Assembly (NCBI GenBank): GCA_027886865.1
Contig: JAPCJR010000009.1
Span: forward strand, 10,000 to 70,609
Source of the DNA: Nitrososphaerota archaeon
Lineage (GTDB): Archaea; Thermoproteota; Nitrososphaeria; Nitrososphaerales; UBA183
Direction of reading: 5' to 3'
DNA length: 60,610 bases
Position 1 is the stretch's first letter. Every line of letters begins with the position of its first letter. A program made the position numbers and the translations under genes. The notes below the pieces were generated by a model. It was not told the origin of the DNA, made no database searches, and saw nothing but the letters and a program-made list of their open reading frames with translations. Below are positions 1 to 8,151 of this stretch, one piece after another.

Positions 1-1040
1 CTCAGCACTTTCAGATTCTCCTCCGGCTGACCTCGCGTTGCGGCGAGGCAGAAGTGCTGGGCCCCCGCCTCGATTGCCTCTTCAAGATAATCGATTATCT
101 CGTCGGCCCCTCCGACGGCGCAAGTCTTCCTCACCAGAGAATCAGGGATAGACTCGGCCTGCGCCTCCAGCTCCTTCAGCGCCTCGTTCGTCACGACCAT
201 GCGCTGGAAGTTAGTCTCCAACTTCATCTTCGGAAGCTTCACCCCCTCAGCCTCCACGATGAACGGACAGAGCGTCGCAATCGTGGCCTTGAAGCTCCTC
301 GTGAAGTCTGCGATGACCTTCGAGTCTTCGCTTGCCACCACGTACGCGTAATACACCCGCTCGATCATGCCGGCGTCGCGCCCAGCTTTCCGGGCCGCCT
401 CGGCTATCACACGCAGTTTCTTTCGATAGAGGTCCGGCGTCATCAGAGTAGGCAGCCAGGCGTCCCCGTGGGTACCTATCAGCCGGAGCATCAGTGTCGA
501 GCCCATCGCCCCTATGCACACCCGTGGAGTGGGCTTCGTAATGATCTTCTGGTCCAGCCACGCGTTCTCCAGCCTGAAGTGCGTCCCCTCGAATGAGACA
601 GGGTCTCGATGACTGGACCGCCAGAGCACCCTCATCACCTCTATGTACTCGCGCAGCTTGTCCACCCTCACCGAGGCCTCGTCCCAGGGTACTCCGAAGG
701 GAGAGTTGTTCATCTTCTCCCCTGCACCGATTCCCACGGTCATCCTCCCGCGACTCAGTTCGTCGAGCGTGGCGAGTATCTGCGCGAGCTTGGCTGGGTG
801 GACCTTCTGGTAATCCGTGACGGAGGTATAGAGCAGCAATTTCCGGGTCACGGCCGACAGGTATCCTAGCGTCGACCAAGGATCAGCCATGGAACCGTCG
901 ATGTCTATCAGGTGGTCGGGAACCCAGATCGAGTCGTAGCCATCCTTCTCGGCCCTTACTCCCAAACTGATGCAATCGGTCGCCGTAGCGAATGGCGGCT
1001 CGCCTCCCACCATTAGGCCGAACTTCGGAGGTTCGAGCAA
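1..1040 (-). CDS. LLM-class flavin/F420-dependent oxidoreductase, C-terminus cut by window edge
   Basis: Predicted luciferase-like (LLM) TIM-barrel oxidoreductase, probably using F420 or FMN; substrate unknown. Translating the complement gives an N-terminus with KFGLMVGGEPPF, then a WVPDHLID stretch and a segment about surviving 'D..KVHPAKLAQ', all typical of the family. The reading frame is open to base 1 and ends inside the C-terminal helix, so the stop codon lies outside the window. A TTG at 1040 is chosen as start because a TATA-like stretch (1063-1075 on the complement) sits about 29 bases upstream; an ATG at 1013 would remove nine residues. It is divergent from the class V aminotransferase. 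Two further LLM genes lie at 4975 and 25444. The family is confident; the reaction is not predictable. Confidence 0.85.
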   Translation of the reverse strand, partial: MLEPPKFGLMVGGEPPFATATDCISLGVRAEKDGYDSIWVPDHLIDIDGSMADPWSTLGYLSAVTRKLLLYTSVTDYQKVHPAKLAQILATLDELSRGRMTVGIGAGEKMNNSPFGVPWDEASVRVDKLREYIEVMRVLWRSSHRDPVSFEGTHFRLENAWLDQKIITKPTPRVCIGAMGSTLMLRLIGTHGDAWLPTLMTPDLYRKKLRVIAEAARKAGRDAGMIERVYYAYVVASEDSKVIADFTRSFKATIATLCPFIVEAEGVKLPKMKLETNFQRMVVTNEALKELEAQAESIPDSLVRKTCAVGGADEIIDYLEEAIEAGAQHFCLAATRGQPEENLKVL

Positions 1041-1062
1041 GCGGCGCCTGTCCGGCCTTCGC

Positions 1063-1100
1063 TTACAAAAAGCTTGATTTCTGCTGGAAAGTCTATAACT
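1063..1100. promoter_or_regulatory. Divergent promoter pair between LLM gene and class V aminotransferase
   Basis: Two TATA-like elements lie back to back: an AT-rich stretch at 1063-1075 reading leftwards, about 29 bases before the TTG at 1040, and TCTATAAC at 1092-1099 reading rightwards, about 28 bases before the ATG at 1124. Both spacings fit leaderless archaeal transcripts. Judged by eye only. Confidence 0.45.
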
Positions 1101-1123
1101 CGCACAGGTCGAGGACTTCAGCC

Positions 1124-2416
1124 ATGTCGCTTGCAAACAAGCTCCTGCCGTCGATACGAAACGAGTTTCCGCGAGCGGACACCGATGGCTCGGGCAGGAA
1201 GAGGGCGTTCTTCGACGCGGGGGCCGGCTCGCTGGTCTTGAGGAGGGCGGCGGAGGCTGAGGCGGACTCGATGCTGAACTACTCGGCCAACGTAGGCGCT
1301 CCTTCCTGGGAGTCGCAGAAGGTAGAGCAGATCATAAGGGAGGGCCGCGTCTCCATCAGGGACCTCCTGAACGCCCCTTCGGAGGACTGCATCGTCTGCG
1401 GTGAATCCGCGACCAGCCTCTTCTTCCGCCTTACCTACGCGCTCGGCAAGGAACTCAAGAAGGACGAGAACGTCGTCACGACCGAATACGACCACTACGC
1501 CAACGTGAGTTCGATACTCGAGCTCGAGAGAAGAGGTACGGTGAAGGAGGCTCGGTTGGCTAGGTTCGACCCGGCAACAGGCATGCTCGACCTGGACCAC
1601 CTGTCGAGCCTCATCGACTCCAAAACGCGCATAGTCTCAGTGGGCGGAGTCTCGAACGGCCTCGGGTCCAGGACCGATCTAGAGCGGGTCAGGAGACTCG
1701 CGAGGGATGTCGGCGCGTACTTCGTCATCGACGCGGTCCACATGGTCCCCCACATGCCCGTGGACGTCCAGCAGTTGGACTGCGACTTTCTGATCTTCTC
1801 CGGCTACAAAGTGTTCTCCCGTAGAGGGAGCTTCATGTATGGAAAGAAGGACCTGCTTCAGGAGCTTTCCCCATACAAAGTCGACCCCAATCCGGACAAG
1901 GCCCCCGGCAGGTGGGAGTGGGGCACGGTCGACCACTCACAATTCGCCGCCTTCAGCGCGGTCGTAGACTACCTCTCATGGCTAGGCGACCAGATTGGCG
2001 CCGAGGTGAAGAATGGGCTGGGAAACCTCGCCGGCAGGCAGAGAGACCTGAGGGCGGCCATGCTCTGGATAGAGGAGTACGAGAGGTCGCTCTCGCGCGC
2101 CATGATCAATGGGGTCGATGGGGCGCCCGGCATCCTCGACATCCCTCGCGTGACCCTCTATGGGCCGAAAAAACCCGAGCAGAGGACTCCAACCTTCATC
2201 TTCAACCTAGTGGGCTCCGACTACAGGGAGACCTCCAAGTATCTCTGGGAGAGGCACGCAGTGGCCACCCTCCCAGACGACTTCTACTCCCGGGCGCTCC
2301 AGACGTACGGAATAGAGAAGGCGATCAGAGCGAGTCTAGCCCACTACAATACGGTGGATGAGGTACGGACGTTCCTGAACGGTCTCTCCGACGCCTCGAA
2401 GCACCTGGCAGAGTAA
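1124..2416 (+). CDS. Class V PLP-dependent aminotransferase (cysteine-desulfurase-like fold)
   Basis: A 430-residue fold-type I PLP enzyme of the aminotransferase class V / isopenicillin-N-epimerase-like group. It has the cofactor Asp in VIDAVH (D203) and the Schiff-base Lys in SGYKVFS (K229), with a Gly/Ser/Asn-rich GGVSNGLGS segment near 174-182. A class V cysteine desulfurase used in Fe-S assembly would normally carry a catalytic Cys loop before the C-terminus; none is seen, so a transaminase, epimerase or lyase is more likely. The frame stays open back to 992, but the ATG at 1124 is preferred because a TATA box ends 25 bases before it. The next gene, 137 bases downstream, is a D-threonine-aldolase-like enzyme; together they suggest amino-acid degradation. 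Substrate unknown. Confidence 0.85.
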   Translation: MSLANKLLPSIRNEFPRADTDGSGRKRAFFDAGAGSLVLRRAAEAEADSMLNYSANVGAPSWESQKVEQIIREGRVSIRDLLNAPSEDCIVCGESATSLFFRLTYALGKELKKDENVVTTEYDHYANVSSILELERRGTVKEARLARFDPATGMLDLDHLSSLIDSKTRIVSVGGVSNGLGSRTDLERVRRLARDVGAYFVIDAVHMVPHMPVDVQQLDCDFLIFSGYKVFSRRGSFMYGKKDLLQELSPYKVDPNPDKAPGRWEWGTVDHSQFAAFSAVVDYLSWLGDQIGAEVKNGLGNLAGRQRDLRAAMLWIEEYERSLSRAMINGVDGAPGILDIPRVTLYGPKKPEQRTPTFIFNLVGSDYRETSKYLWERHAVATLPDDFYSRALQTYGIEKAIRASLAHYNTVDEVRTFLNGLSDASKHLAE

Positions 2417-2553
2417 GAGGCCCCGAGGCGAGCGTCCCTTCTCCGACGACAAAGAACGGGCAACGGGGAGAACGGCGAAGCAAGAACGTGGCGGCCGTCT
2501 CTGAAAGTAGAAGAATGCGGCTGACGCTACCCGGATAGGAGCAGAAGCGACAC

Positions 2554-3663
2554 ATGCACGTTGGAATGCCCGTAGAAGAGATCGAGACGCCGGCGTTGCT
2601 GATCGACCTGGATGCCATGGAGAAGAACATCGAGACGATGGGGAGCTACTACAGAAGCAAGAAGGGCGCCGCCCTCCGTCCCCATCAAAAGGGGCACCGT
2701 CTTCCGCAGATCGCAAGGAAGCAGATCTCCGCTGGTGCCATCGGAGTCTCGATGACATCTCCTGGGCTCGTAGAACTGTACGTGAATTCTGGTATCGAGG
2801 ACATCCTGATCACGCGCCAAGTCTACGGAAGGAGCAAGATTGCGAGGTTGTGTGGTCTGGCGAAGCATGGGGCCGTCACCATGACTGTCGACGACATCAC
2901 CAATGCGAGGCAGATCTCGGAGATCGGCCTCAGCCTCGGCTCCAGAGTCAATGTCGCCGTTGAGATCTACGCGGCCCCAGGGAGCTGCGGTGTGCCGATG
3001 GACGACGTGAGGGGGCTCGTAGGGGAGATCGCCAAGCTTGATGGGATTCACTTCAGGGGGCTCTGGTGGCACGAATTGACTTTGTCCGGTCCGCTCCTCA
3101 AACGCAGGGTCGACCACTTTGCCTTCTTGGATGAGGTCGTAGTGCTGAAGGAGAGTCTCGAGGACTCGGGATTCGATGTCGAGATGCTCAGCGGCGGTCA
3201 TTCTCAGACATGGAACATTACCCCAGAGTACAGCGGCCTCGCGGATGTCGGGGTTCAGGCGGGGAACTATGTCTTCAGCGACTGGGAAGACCATCAGGTG
3301 GAGGGGCAGGAGGTCTTCGAACCCTCTCTTACTGTGCTGACGAGGTGCATCAGCAGGCCAAGACCGGACGAGGCGCTCTTCGACGCGGGACTGAATTCGT
3401 GTGCCAACGAATCCGGGACCGACTATTCGCAGATCGTCGGCCCAAGGTTCAAGAATCTCACCGGGATTGACCGAGTCCACCTCAGGGAGGAGATGGCGTA
3501 CATAAACTGCAAGAACGCCAACTCAGAAATAAAGACGGGGGACCTGTTCGAGCTCATCCCCCCGCATGGCGACACAACCGCAAAGATGCACGACAGGTAC
3601 TATGGAATCAGAAACGGAAAGGTCGAGGTCATCTGGCCGAACCTCGGCCGAGGTCTTCTGTAG
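2554..3663 (+). CDS. D-threonine aldolase / D-serine dehydratase-like PLP enzyme (alanine racemase fold)
   Basis: A 369-residue fold-type III PLP protein. It opens with IETPALLIDLD, typical of the DSD1/D-threonine aldolase family, followed by RPHQKGHR, where K46 is the expected PLP lysine (the usual form is RPHxKTH). The C-terminal domain carries HGD (H338, D340). In this family a His-x-Asp or His-x-Cys pair binds a divalent metal; from memory, D-threonine aldolase has Asp and vertebrate D-serine dehydratase has Cys, so the Asp here leans towards an aldolase. The ATG at 2554 is used; an in-frame ATG at 2566 is also possible. It ends 24 bases from a convergent gene. Predicted to cleave or dehydrate a beta-hydroxy D-amino acid in the cytoplasm. 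Confidence 0.85.
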   Translation: MHVGMPVEEIETPALLIDLDAMEKNIETMGSYYRSKKGAALRPHQKGHRLPQIARKQISAGAIGVSMTSPGLVELYVNSGIEDILITRQVYGRSKIARLCGLAKHGAVTMTVDDITNARQISEIGLSLGSRVNVAVEIYAAPGSCGVPMDDVRGLVGEIAKLDGIHFRGLWWHELTLSGPLLKRRVDHFAFLDEVVVLKESLEDSGFDVEMLSGGHSQTWNITPEYSGLADVGVQAGNYVFSDWEDHQVEGQEVFEPSLTVLTRCISRPRPDEALFDAGLNSCANESGTDYSQIVGPRFKNLTGIDRVHLREEMAYINCKNANSEIKTGDLFELIPPHGDTTAKMHDRYYGIRNGKVEVIWPNLGRGLL

Positions 3664-3687
3664 TCGCCTCGCAACCATCGCGCGGGC

Positions 3688-4908
3688 TCAGCCTTTGAGA
3701 CTGTCCTTGATCCATTCAAAGTTCCGGAGCGGAGTCCACCCGTAGTTGTAGAAGGCCACGCCGCTCGCTCCCGCCTCAAAGGCGTTCCTCACGCTGTCCA
3801 CGACCCCTTCTCGTGAGAACAGGACCGGGTAGGCAGGTCGGAACGCGGCGTATATCGGACAGCCTCGCGCCTCGAACGCGCACCACTTGACCAGATAGTG
3901 GACGACCTCGGGCTCGCTTACATAGACGACAAGGTCGATGCCATCGACAATGCCGGCGAGCTTCGGGAGACTTACGCCCTCTGCTCCTCTTCCGAACACA
4001 TGTTCTCCTGAGAATCCCCCGTACGTGATGACATTGAGCTTGGTCTTGCTGCCCGAATCCCTTATCGTCTCACGGGCCTCCGAAAAGACATCTGAGACCG
4101 TCTCCCTCTGAAAACCCTGGATATCGCGAAGTTGTTCCAGGTCGGTGGAGAGGACATAGGATGTGCGAAGGGTCTCGGAGAAGGGGGTGCTCCTGAGGAC
4201 GGAAGCGGGAAGCCCGAAACTGGTCTCGATGATGTCGCGGACGAGCTTCCTTGAACCCGGGAGGTCGATGCCGCGCCGTTTGGCCCCGTCCGCACAGTGC
4301 TTGCAGAAGCAGACCGTCATGAGCTCCGAAGGTAGTGGCTCTATCTGGCCGCCAAACATCTCGTGGTGGTCGCCGTGCTGCATCCCCGTCGGGAACGAGG
4401 AGGACTCTAGCATTATGGCATTCAGGTCGTAGTCTAGGAGGTTCCGCACCAAGGCCGAGTGGTATTTCCTCGCCTCGGGATTGTTCGGGCAGAGGTAGTT
4501 CTGGTTGACGCCGCCGAAGGCATCGATGAGCGCCATCTCGGGATGACTCAGCGCGAACGCGGAGTTGTGTAGCGTGACCGTCCAGCTGTTCACCTTGACG
4601 CCGAAACCCTTGGCGTGTTTGAGCAGCAGTGCGAGCACGTCGACGTCCTTGTACTCCGTGCTTCTTCTTGGCTTTAGGACGCCCTTCCGAAAATAGTCTG
4701 GTTTGGGTTCGAAGTAGACGACGCCCTCCTCGGCAAAGTACACCATTTTCTTGGGATTGTGTTGCAGGAGGTATCTCCCCGAGTGATAGCTCGTCGCCAG
4801 GTTGACGGTCTTTATTCCTGCGGCCGTGATATGCTCGAGGACGCTGTCGGGCCCTTCGTCAACCACGTCCCACGGGTGCAGATACATACTAGATGATGCT
4901 CGCGCCAA
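3688..4908 (-). CDS. Uncharacterised TIM-barrel protein, glycoside-hydrolase-like
   Basis: A 406-residue cytoplasmic protein with no signal peptide. The N-terminal part (MYLHPWDVVDEG, then a segment on 'the soul follows' -type barrel strands ending NLATSYHSGRYLL) and the middle CFCKHC cysteine cluster (about residues 200-205) resemble hypothetical glycoside-hydrolase-like barrel proteins (GHL10 type). The conserved-looking ESSSFPTG after a DYDLNAIML strand resembles a strand-4 catalytic glutamate region. No function can be named. The TTG at 4908 lies about 25 bases from the TATA box at 4927-4939; an ATG at 4887 would drop seven residues. It is divergent from an LLM oxidoreductase and convergent with the D-threonine-aldolase-like gene. 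Coding is well supported by its length and plausible protein composition. Confidence 0.7.
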   Translation of the reverse strand: MARASSSMYLHPWDVVDEGPDSVLEHITAAGIKTVNLATSYHSGRYLLQHNPKKMVYFAEEGVVYFEPKPDYFRKGVLKPRRSTEYKDVDVLALLLKHAKGFGVKVNSWTVTLHNSAFALSHPEMALIDAFGGVNQNYLCPNNPEARKYHSALVRNLLDYDLNAIMLESSSFPTGMQHGDHHEMFGGQIEPLPSELMTVCFCKHCADGAKRRGIDLPGSRKLVRDIIETSFGLPASVLRSTPFSETLRTSYVLSTDLEQLRDIQGFQRETVSDVFSEARETIRDSGSKTKLNVITYGGFSGEHVFGRGAEGVSLPKLAGIVDGIDLVVYVSEPEVVHYLVKWCAFEARGCPIYAAFRPAYPVLFSREGVVDSVRNAFEAGASGVAFYNYGWTPLRNFEWIKDSLKG

Positions 4909-4926
4909 TGCCTGAAACGGCCTCGG

Positions 4927-4939
4927 AAATTTATTTAAG
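4927..4939. promoter_or_regulatory. TATA element probably shared by two divergent genes
   Basis: An AT-rich block (AAATTTATTTAAG) in otherwise GC-rich DNA. Read leftwards it is a TATA box about 25 bases before the TTG at 4908; read rightwards it is about 42 bases before the TTG at 4975, giving a leader of roughly 16 bases. Confidence 0.5.
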
Positions 4940-4974
4940 TCTTCGACCGGTCGCGCCTAGACGAGATAGACAGC

Positions 4975-6048
4975 TTGCCAAGGATAAGGGATCTGGGATG
5001 TCACATGATAACCTCGCGCTACACTCCAGCCGAGCTCATGAGAAACGCCCAGAGGCTCGACACCCTGGGATACGACCACCTGAAGGTCGGCGACCACACG
5101 CTCTCAACCAGCCCCGCTTCGCCCTATCCTAATTCGCAGGTGGTCCTGGCGATGATCGGCGCCCATACCAAGAGAGCGAAACTCTCGACAGCGGTGACGG
5201 ACCCACTTCGAAGACACCCTGCGGAGATCGCACACTGGGTTGCAACCCTCGATCAGTTCACGAGCGGAAGAGCAGCCCTCGGCATAGGGGCCGGAGAGGA
5301 GATGAATCTGACTCCGTTCGGCATCCAATGCGACAAGCCTTGGACGAGACTGAAGGAGGCCCTCGAAGTGATAAAGAAACTTTGGGAGGCGACCCCGACA
5401 AGACGGGCGGACTACACGGGCGAGTTCTTCAGTCTATCAGGTGCGTACTTACAGACTCTACCCTATCAGAAGCCGCGGCCCAAGATATACATCGGGGCAA
5501 TCGGGAAGAGGACGAGGGAACTCGCAGGCGAGCAAGCAGACGGCTGGCTGCCCATGGCGACCGAGACCCCGGAGTCGCTGAAGGAGAAGTTCCAGGCGAT
5601 CAGAGCGGGAGCCTCTAAGGCGGGGAGAGACATCAGCGGCTTCGACGTACAGGCTCAGGTGTACACCGACGTTTCCGAGGATGCTGACCGAGCCTACGGG
5701 AGCGTCGAGGCCACGGCCAAAGGAGGTCTGATCTTTGAGAGGAGCATCCTGAAGCAGAAGACCGGGCTGGACGTACCAGAAGACCTTTCGGTCCAGAAGA
5801 TAGACGTCACAAGCAAGGCGGCGATGGACAGGATAACCGAGTTCGCCGCCATGATACCCAGGAAGGTAGTGGAGGAGGTGACGGTCACCGGAAGCCCCGA
5901 CCAGTGCATCTCGAAGATAGAGAAGCTCGTGCAAGCTGGCGCCACTTCGGTCATCATCTGCAACCTCAGTCCTGATCAGGACCGCGTCTTCGAGGTGTAC
6001 GGCAAGGAGATATTCCCGTATCTCAGAGAGCGGTACGGAGTCGAGTGA
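4975..6048 (+). CDS. LLM-class F420-dependent oxidoreductase
   Basis: A complete 357-residue luciferase-like monooxygenase-fold protein, close in pattern to F420-dependent methylene-H4MPT reductase/glucose-6-phosphate dehydrogenase relatives. Diagnostic pieces are YDHLKVGDHTL near the N-terminus, LSTAVTDPLRRHPAEIA (cofactor-contacting strand), GRAALGIGAGEEMN, and PRPKIYIGAIGKRT followed by ADGWLPM. Family knowledge places the cofactor (F420 or FMN) at the barrel C-terminal face. The start is a TTG; a later in-frame ATG (residue 11) sits before ITSRYTPAEL and could be the true start. It is alone on its strand, divergent from the TIM-barrel gene. The substrate cannot be inferred; the two other LLM genes in the window are paralogues rather than near copies. 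Confidence 0.88.
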   Translation: MPRIRDLGCHMITSRYTPAELMRNAQRLDTLGYDHLKVGDHTLSTSPASPYPNSQVVLAMIGAHTKRAKLSTAVTDPLRRHPAEIAHWVATLDQFTSGRAALGIGAGEEMNLTPFGIQCDKPWTRLKEALEVIKKLWEATPTRRADYTGEFFSLSGAYLQTLPYQKPRPKIYIGAIGKRTRELAGEQADGWLPMATETPESLKEKFQAIRAGASKAGRDISGFDVQAQVYTDVSEDADRAYGSVEATAKGGLIFERSILKQKTGLDVPEDLSVQKIDVTSKAAMDRITEFAAMIPRKVVEEVTVTGSPDQCISKIEKLVQAGATSVIICNLSPDQDRVFEVYGKEIFPYLRERYGVE

Positions 6049-6095
6049 CGCGGACGACGGGGGTCTCCGGTCCTAGGGCTCCAGAAAGACTCGTC

Positions 6096-6839
6096 TCAGC
6101 GAGCGGGATGGTTGTGGCCCCAGACGGGAGGGACCCACGGCAACTTCAGATTGGCGACGGCCTTGTCGAGATGAACCTGCCCATCCTTGAGTGCAAACAT
6201 GAAGTGTCCGGGAAAGAGCTGCCGGACGCCCAGGCCGCTGAGCTTGCCGATGTTAGCCCTGTACGGGCCCAACTCCGAGCCATCCCAGTTGCCCAGTCCT
6301 ATCGTGCCATTGTAGAACACGACGTCTCCCGAGAACAGAATCCCTCCCTTCCTGGAGAGCACGCACATCGCTCCGGGCGTGTGGCCTGGGACTACGATGA
6401 AGGTAAGGTCCCTGTCTCCTATCCGGATCGTCTCGCCGTCCCTCACTTTTCTGTCGACGTCCACGTGGACGTACTTGTAGTCCGAAGGAAAGATGGGCCC
6501 CCTCGCGGTCCCCATCCCCAGCTCCTGGTCGGTTCCGCTCTCGATCAGGCGAGCATCGACCTCCGACGCGATTATCTGCACGCCGAGTTTTTCTTTGAAG
6601 AATTTGGCGCTGCAGGCATGGTCGGCGTGAGCATGCGTCAAGATGAGCGTCCGGATACGGCTCGGCTCCAGGCCATCCTCGATGATGTTTGCGAGAATCT
6701 CTTCACCTCCGCTCCCGCCTCCCGCGTCGATCATCACCCACTGGTCCCCACAGTTAAGGAGGTAGACACAACAATCCAACCAGTGAGACAGGCCCGTACC
6801 GCCATCTCCGACGATGTGCACGTCCCGCGTTATCCGCAA
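6096..6839 (-). CDS. Metallo-beta-lactamase fold hydrolase
   Basis: A 247-residue MBL-fold metallohydrolase with the full dinuclear zinc motif THAHADH (H69, H71, D73, H74), a VVPGHTPGAM histidine, a FSGDVVF aspartate and a PGHF histidine near the C-terminus. This is a glyoxalase II/lactonase-like layout, acting in the cytoplasm. Substrate unknown; a thioester or lactone hydrolase is the broad family expectation. The TTG start at 6839 follows the aminotransferase stop by 20 bases on the same strand, so the two are probably co-transcribed. Confidence 0.88.
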   Translation of the reverse strand: MRITRDVHIVGDGGTGLSHWLDCCVYLLNCGDQWVMIDAGGGSGGEEILANIIEDGLEPSRIRTLILTHAHADHACSAKFFKEKLGVQIIASEVDARLIESGTDQELGMGTARGPIFPSDYKYVHVDVDRKVRDGETIRIGDRDLTFIVVPGHTPGAMCVLSRKGGILFSGDVVFYNGTIGLGNWDGSELGPYRANIGKLSGLGVRQLFPGHFMFALKDGQVHLDKAVANLKLPWVPPVWGHNHPAR

Positions 6840-6859
6840 GTTGGTATCCAGACCCGCGA

Positions 6860-8074
6860 CTAGGCGGCGGTCTTTAAGCTCTTTGGAGCGTTTCTGTTAG
6901 CTTTGCGACCGTTCGCGTCCCTGACCGCCGATGCGACCCTGTCCATGGCCTCCTCTATGAGGTCGATCGATGTGGCGTAGGAGAAGCGCACATGGTTTTC
7001 CCCGAGTTGTCCGAAGGCACTGCCGGGGACCGTCGCGACCCTCGCGTTCTCGAGAAGGAACATGCTCGTGTCGAAGGCGTTCAACCCTCCGATACTGACC
7101 TTGGGGAAGGCGTAGAACGCCCCGCCAGGGCGCGAACACGAAACGCCTTCTATCTCGTTCAGCCGTCGCAGTATGAGGTTCCTGCGCTTCGCATACTCGC
7201 GGACCATGCGCCGCGCGTCATCCTGAGGGCCGCTCAGCGCCGCGACCGCCGCTTTCTGCGCGATCGAGCTCGCACATCCGCTGGTGTAGAGGTTCAACTT
7301 GTTGATCTGCGCCATGATCTGTGCGGGACCGGCCGCATAACCGAGCCTCCATCCCGTCATAGCGTAGGTCTTGGACAGCGCATTGATCGTCAGGGTCCTC
7401 TCCTTCATCCCGCTGAAGGAGGCGATGCTGTAATGCCTGACTCTGTCGTAGACGATCTTCTCGTAGACTTCATCGGAGACGACCAACAGGTCGTTCGCCA
7501 GCGCTAGCTCCGCCATCTTCTCCAGGTCCTTTTTTTCGAGGACCGACCCGACGGGATTGGACGGCGTATTCACTATGAGCGTCTTGGTCTTCCTGTTCAC
7601 CAGCCTAGAGATTGCGTCGAAGTCTGGTCGGAATCCAAGATCCTCGCGGAGAGGATATCGGACGGGCTTTCCACCGGCAAGCTTGACGCATGCTTCGTAG
7701 TGTGGCCATCCCGGGTCGGGGATGAGCACCTCGTCGCCGTTGTTGGTCGTACAGAGAATCGAGAGATATAGCGCGGCTCCTGCGCCCGGGGCTACCACCA
7801 CCTCCGTGGCTGCGTCGGCGTCGACCCCGTTGTCCGTCTTCAGCTTGGTCGCGATGGCCTCCCTCAGCGGCAGTATCCCGGCGCTCGAGGTATAGTGGGT
7901 GAAACCCTCGTCGATCGATCGCTTCGCCGCCTGTCGGATGGGGAGCGGTGTGTCGAAGTCCGGTTCGCCGACCTCCATTCGAATTACGCCCGGAATCTTG
8001 TTTGCTCTCTCGAAGATCACCCTGATGCCGGAGCTAGGTATGTCCTCGACGCGTCCCGCTACGAAGGACCTCAT
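6860..8074 (-). CDS. Class I/II PLP aminotransferase (aspartate aminotransferase-like)
   Basis: A 404-residue fold-type I aminotransferase, family I-gamma by pattern. It has MEVGEPDFDTP near residue 35, NTPSNPVGSV (N173), SDEVYEKIVY (D201, Y204), and the PLP lysine in NALSKTYAMTGWRLGY (K235). It probably transaminates aspartate, aromatic or other amino acids with 2-oxoglutarate. The start at 8074 is ATG. It is the first gene of a two-gene unit with the MBL hydrolase downstream. The C-terminus has a short basic tail (KANRNAPKSLK) that is probably disordered. Substrate choice within the family cannot be read from sequence. Confidence 0.9.
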   Translation of the reverse strand: MRSFVAGRVEDIPSSGIRVIFERANKIPGVIRMEVGEPDFDTPLPIRQAAKRSIDEGFTHYTSSAGILPLREAIATKLKTDNGVDADAATEVVVAPGAGAALYLSILCTTNNGDEVLIPDPGWPHYEACVKLAGGKPVRYPLREDLGFRPDFDAISRLVNRKTKTLIVNTPSNPVGSVLEKKDLEKMAELALANDLLVVSDEVYEKIVYDRVRHYSIASFSGMKERTLTINALSKTYAMTGWRLGYAAGPAQIMAQINKLNLYTSGCASSIAQKAAVAALSGPQDDARRMVREYAKRRNLILRRLNEIEGVSCSRPGGAFYAFPKVSIGGLNAFDTSMFLLENARVATVPGSAFGQLGENHVRFSYATSIDLIEEAMDRVASAVRDANGRKANRNAPKSLKTAA

Positions 8075-8151
8075 CCGAACCCCTGACGCTGCGGCGTGTT
8101 TAGTCCTTTCCGTGGAGACGTCGCACCGAAGTCATTCCGGACCCGTTTTCG

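Noticed and set aside
2527..3480. 317-residue ORF on the minus strand opposite the D-threonine-aldolase-like gene
   Set aside because: Composition is typical of an antisense shadow in GC-rich DNA, no motif is visible, and the opposite frame is a clear enzyme.
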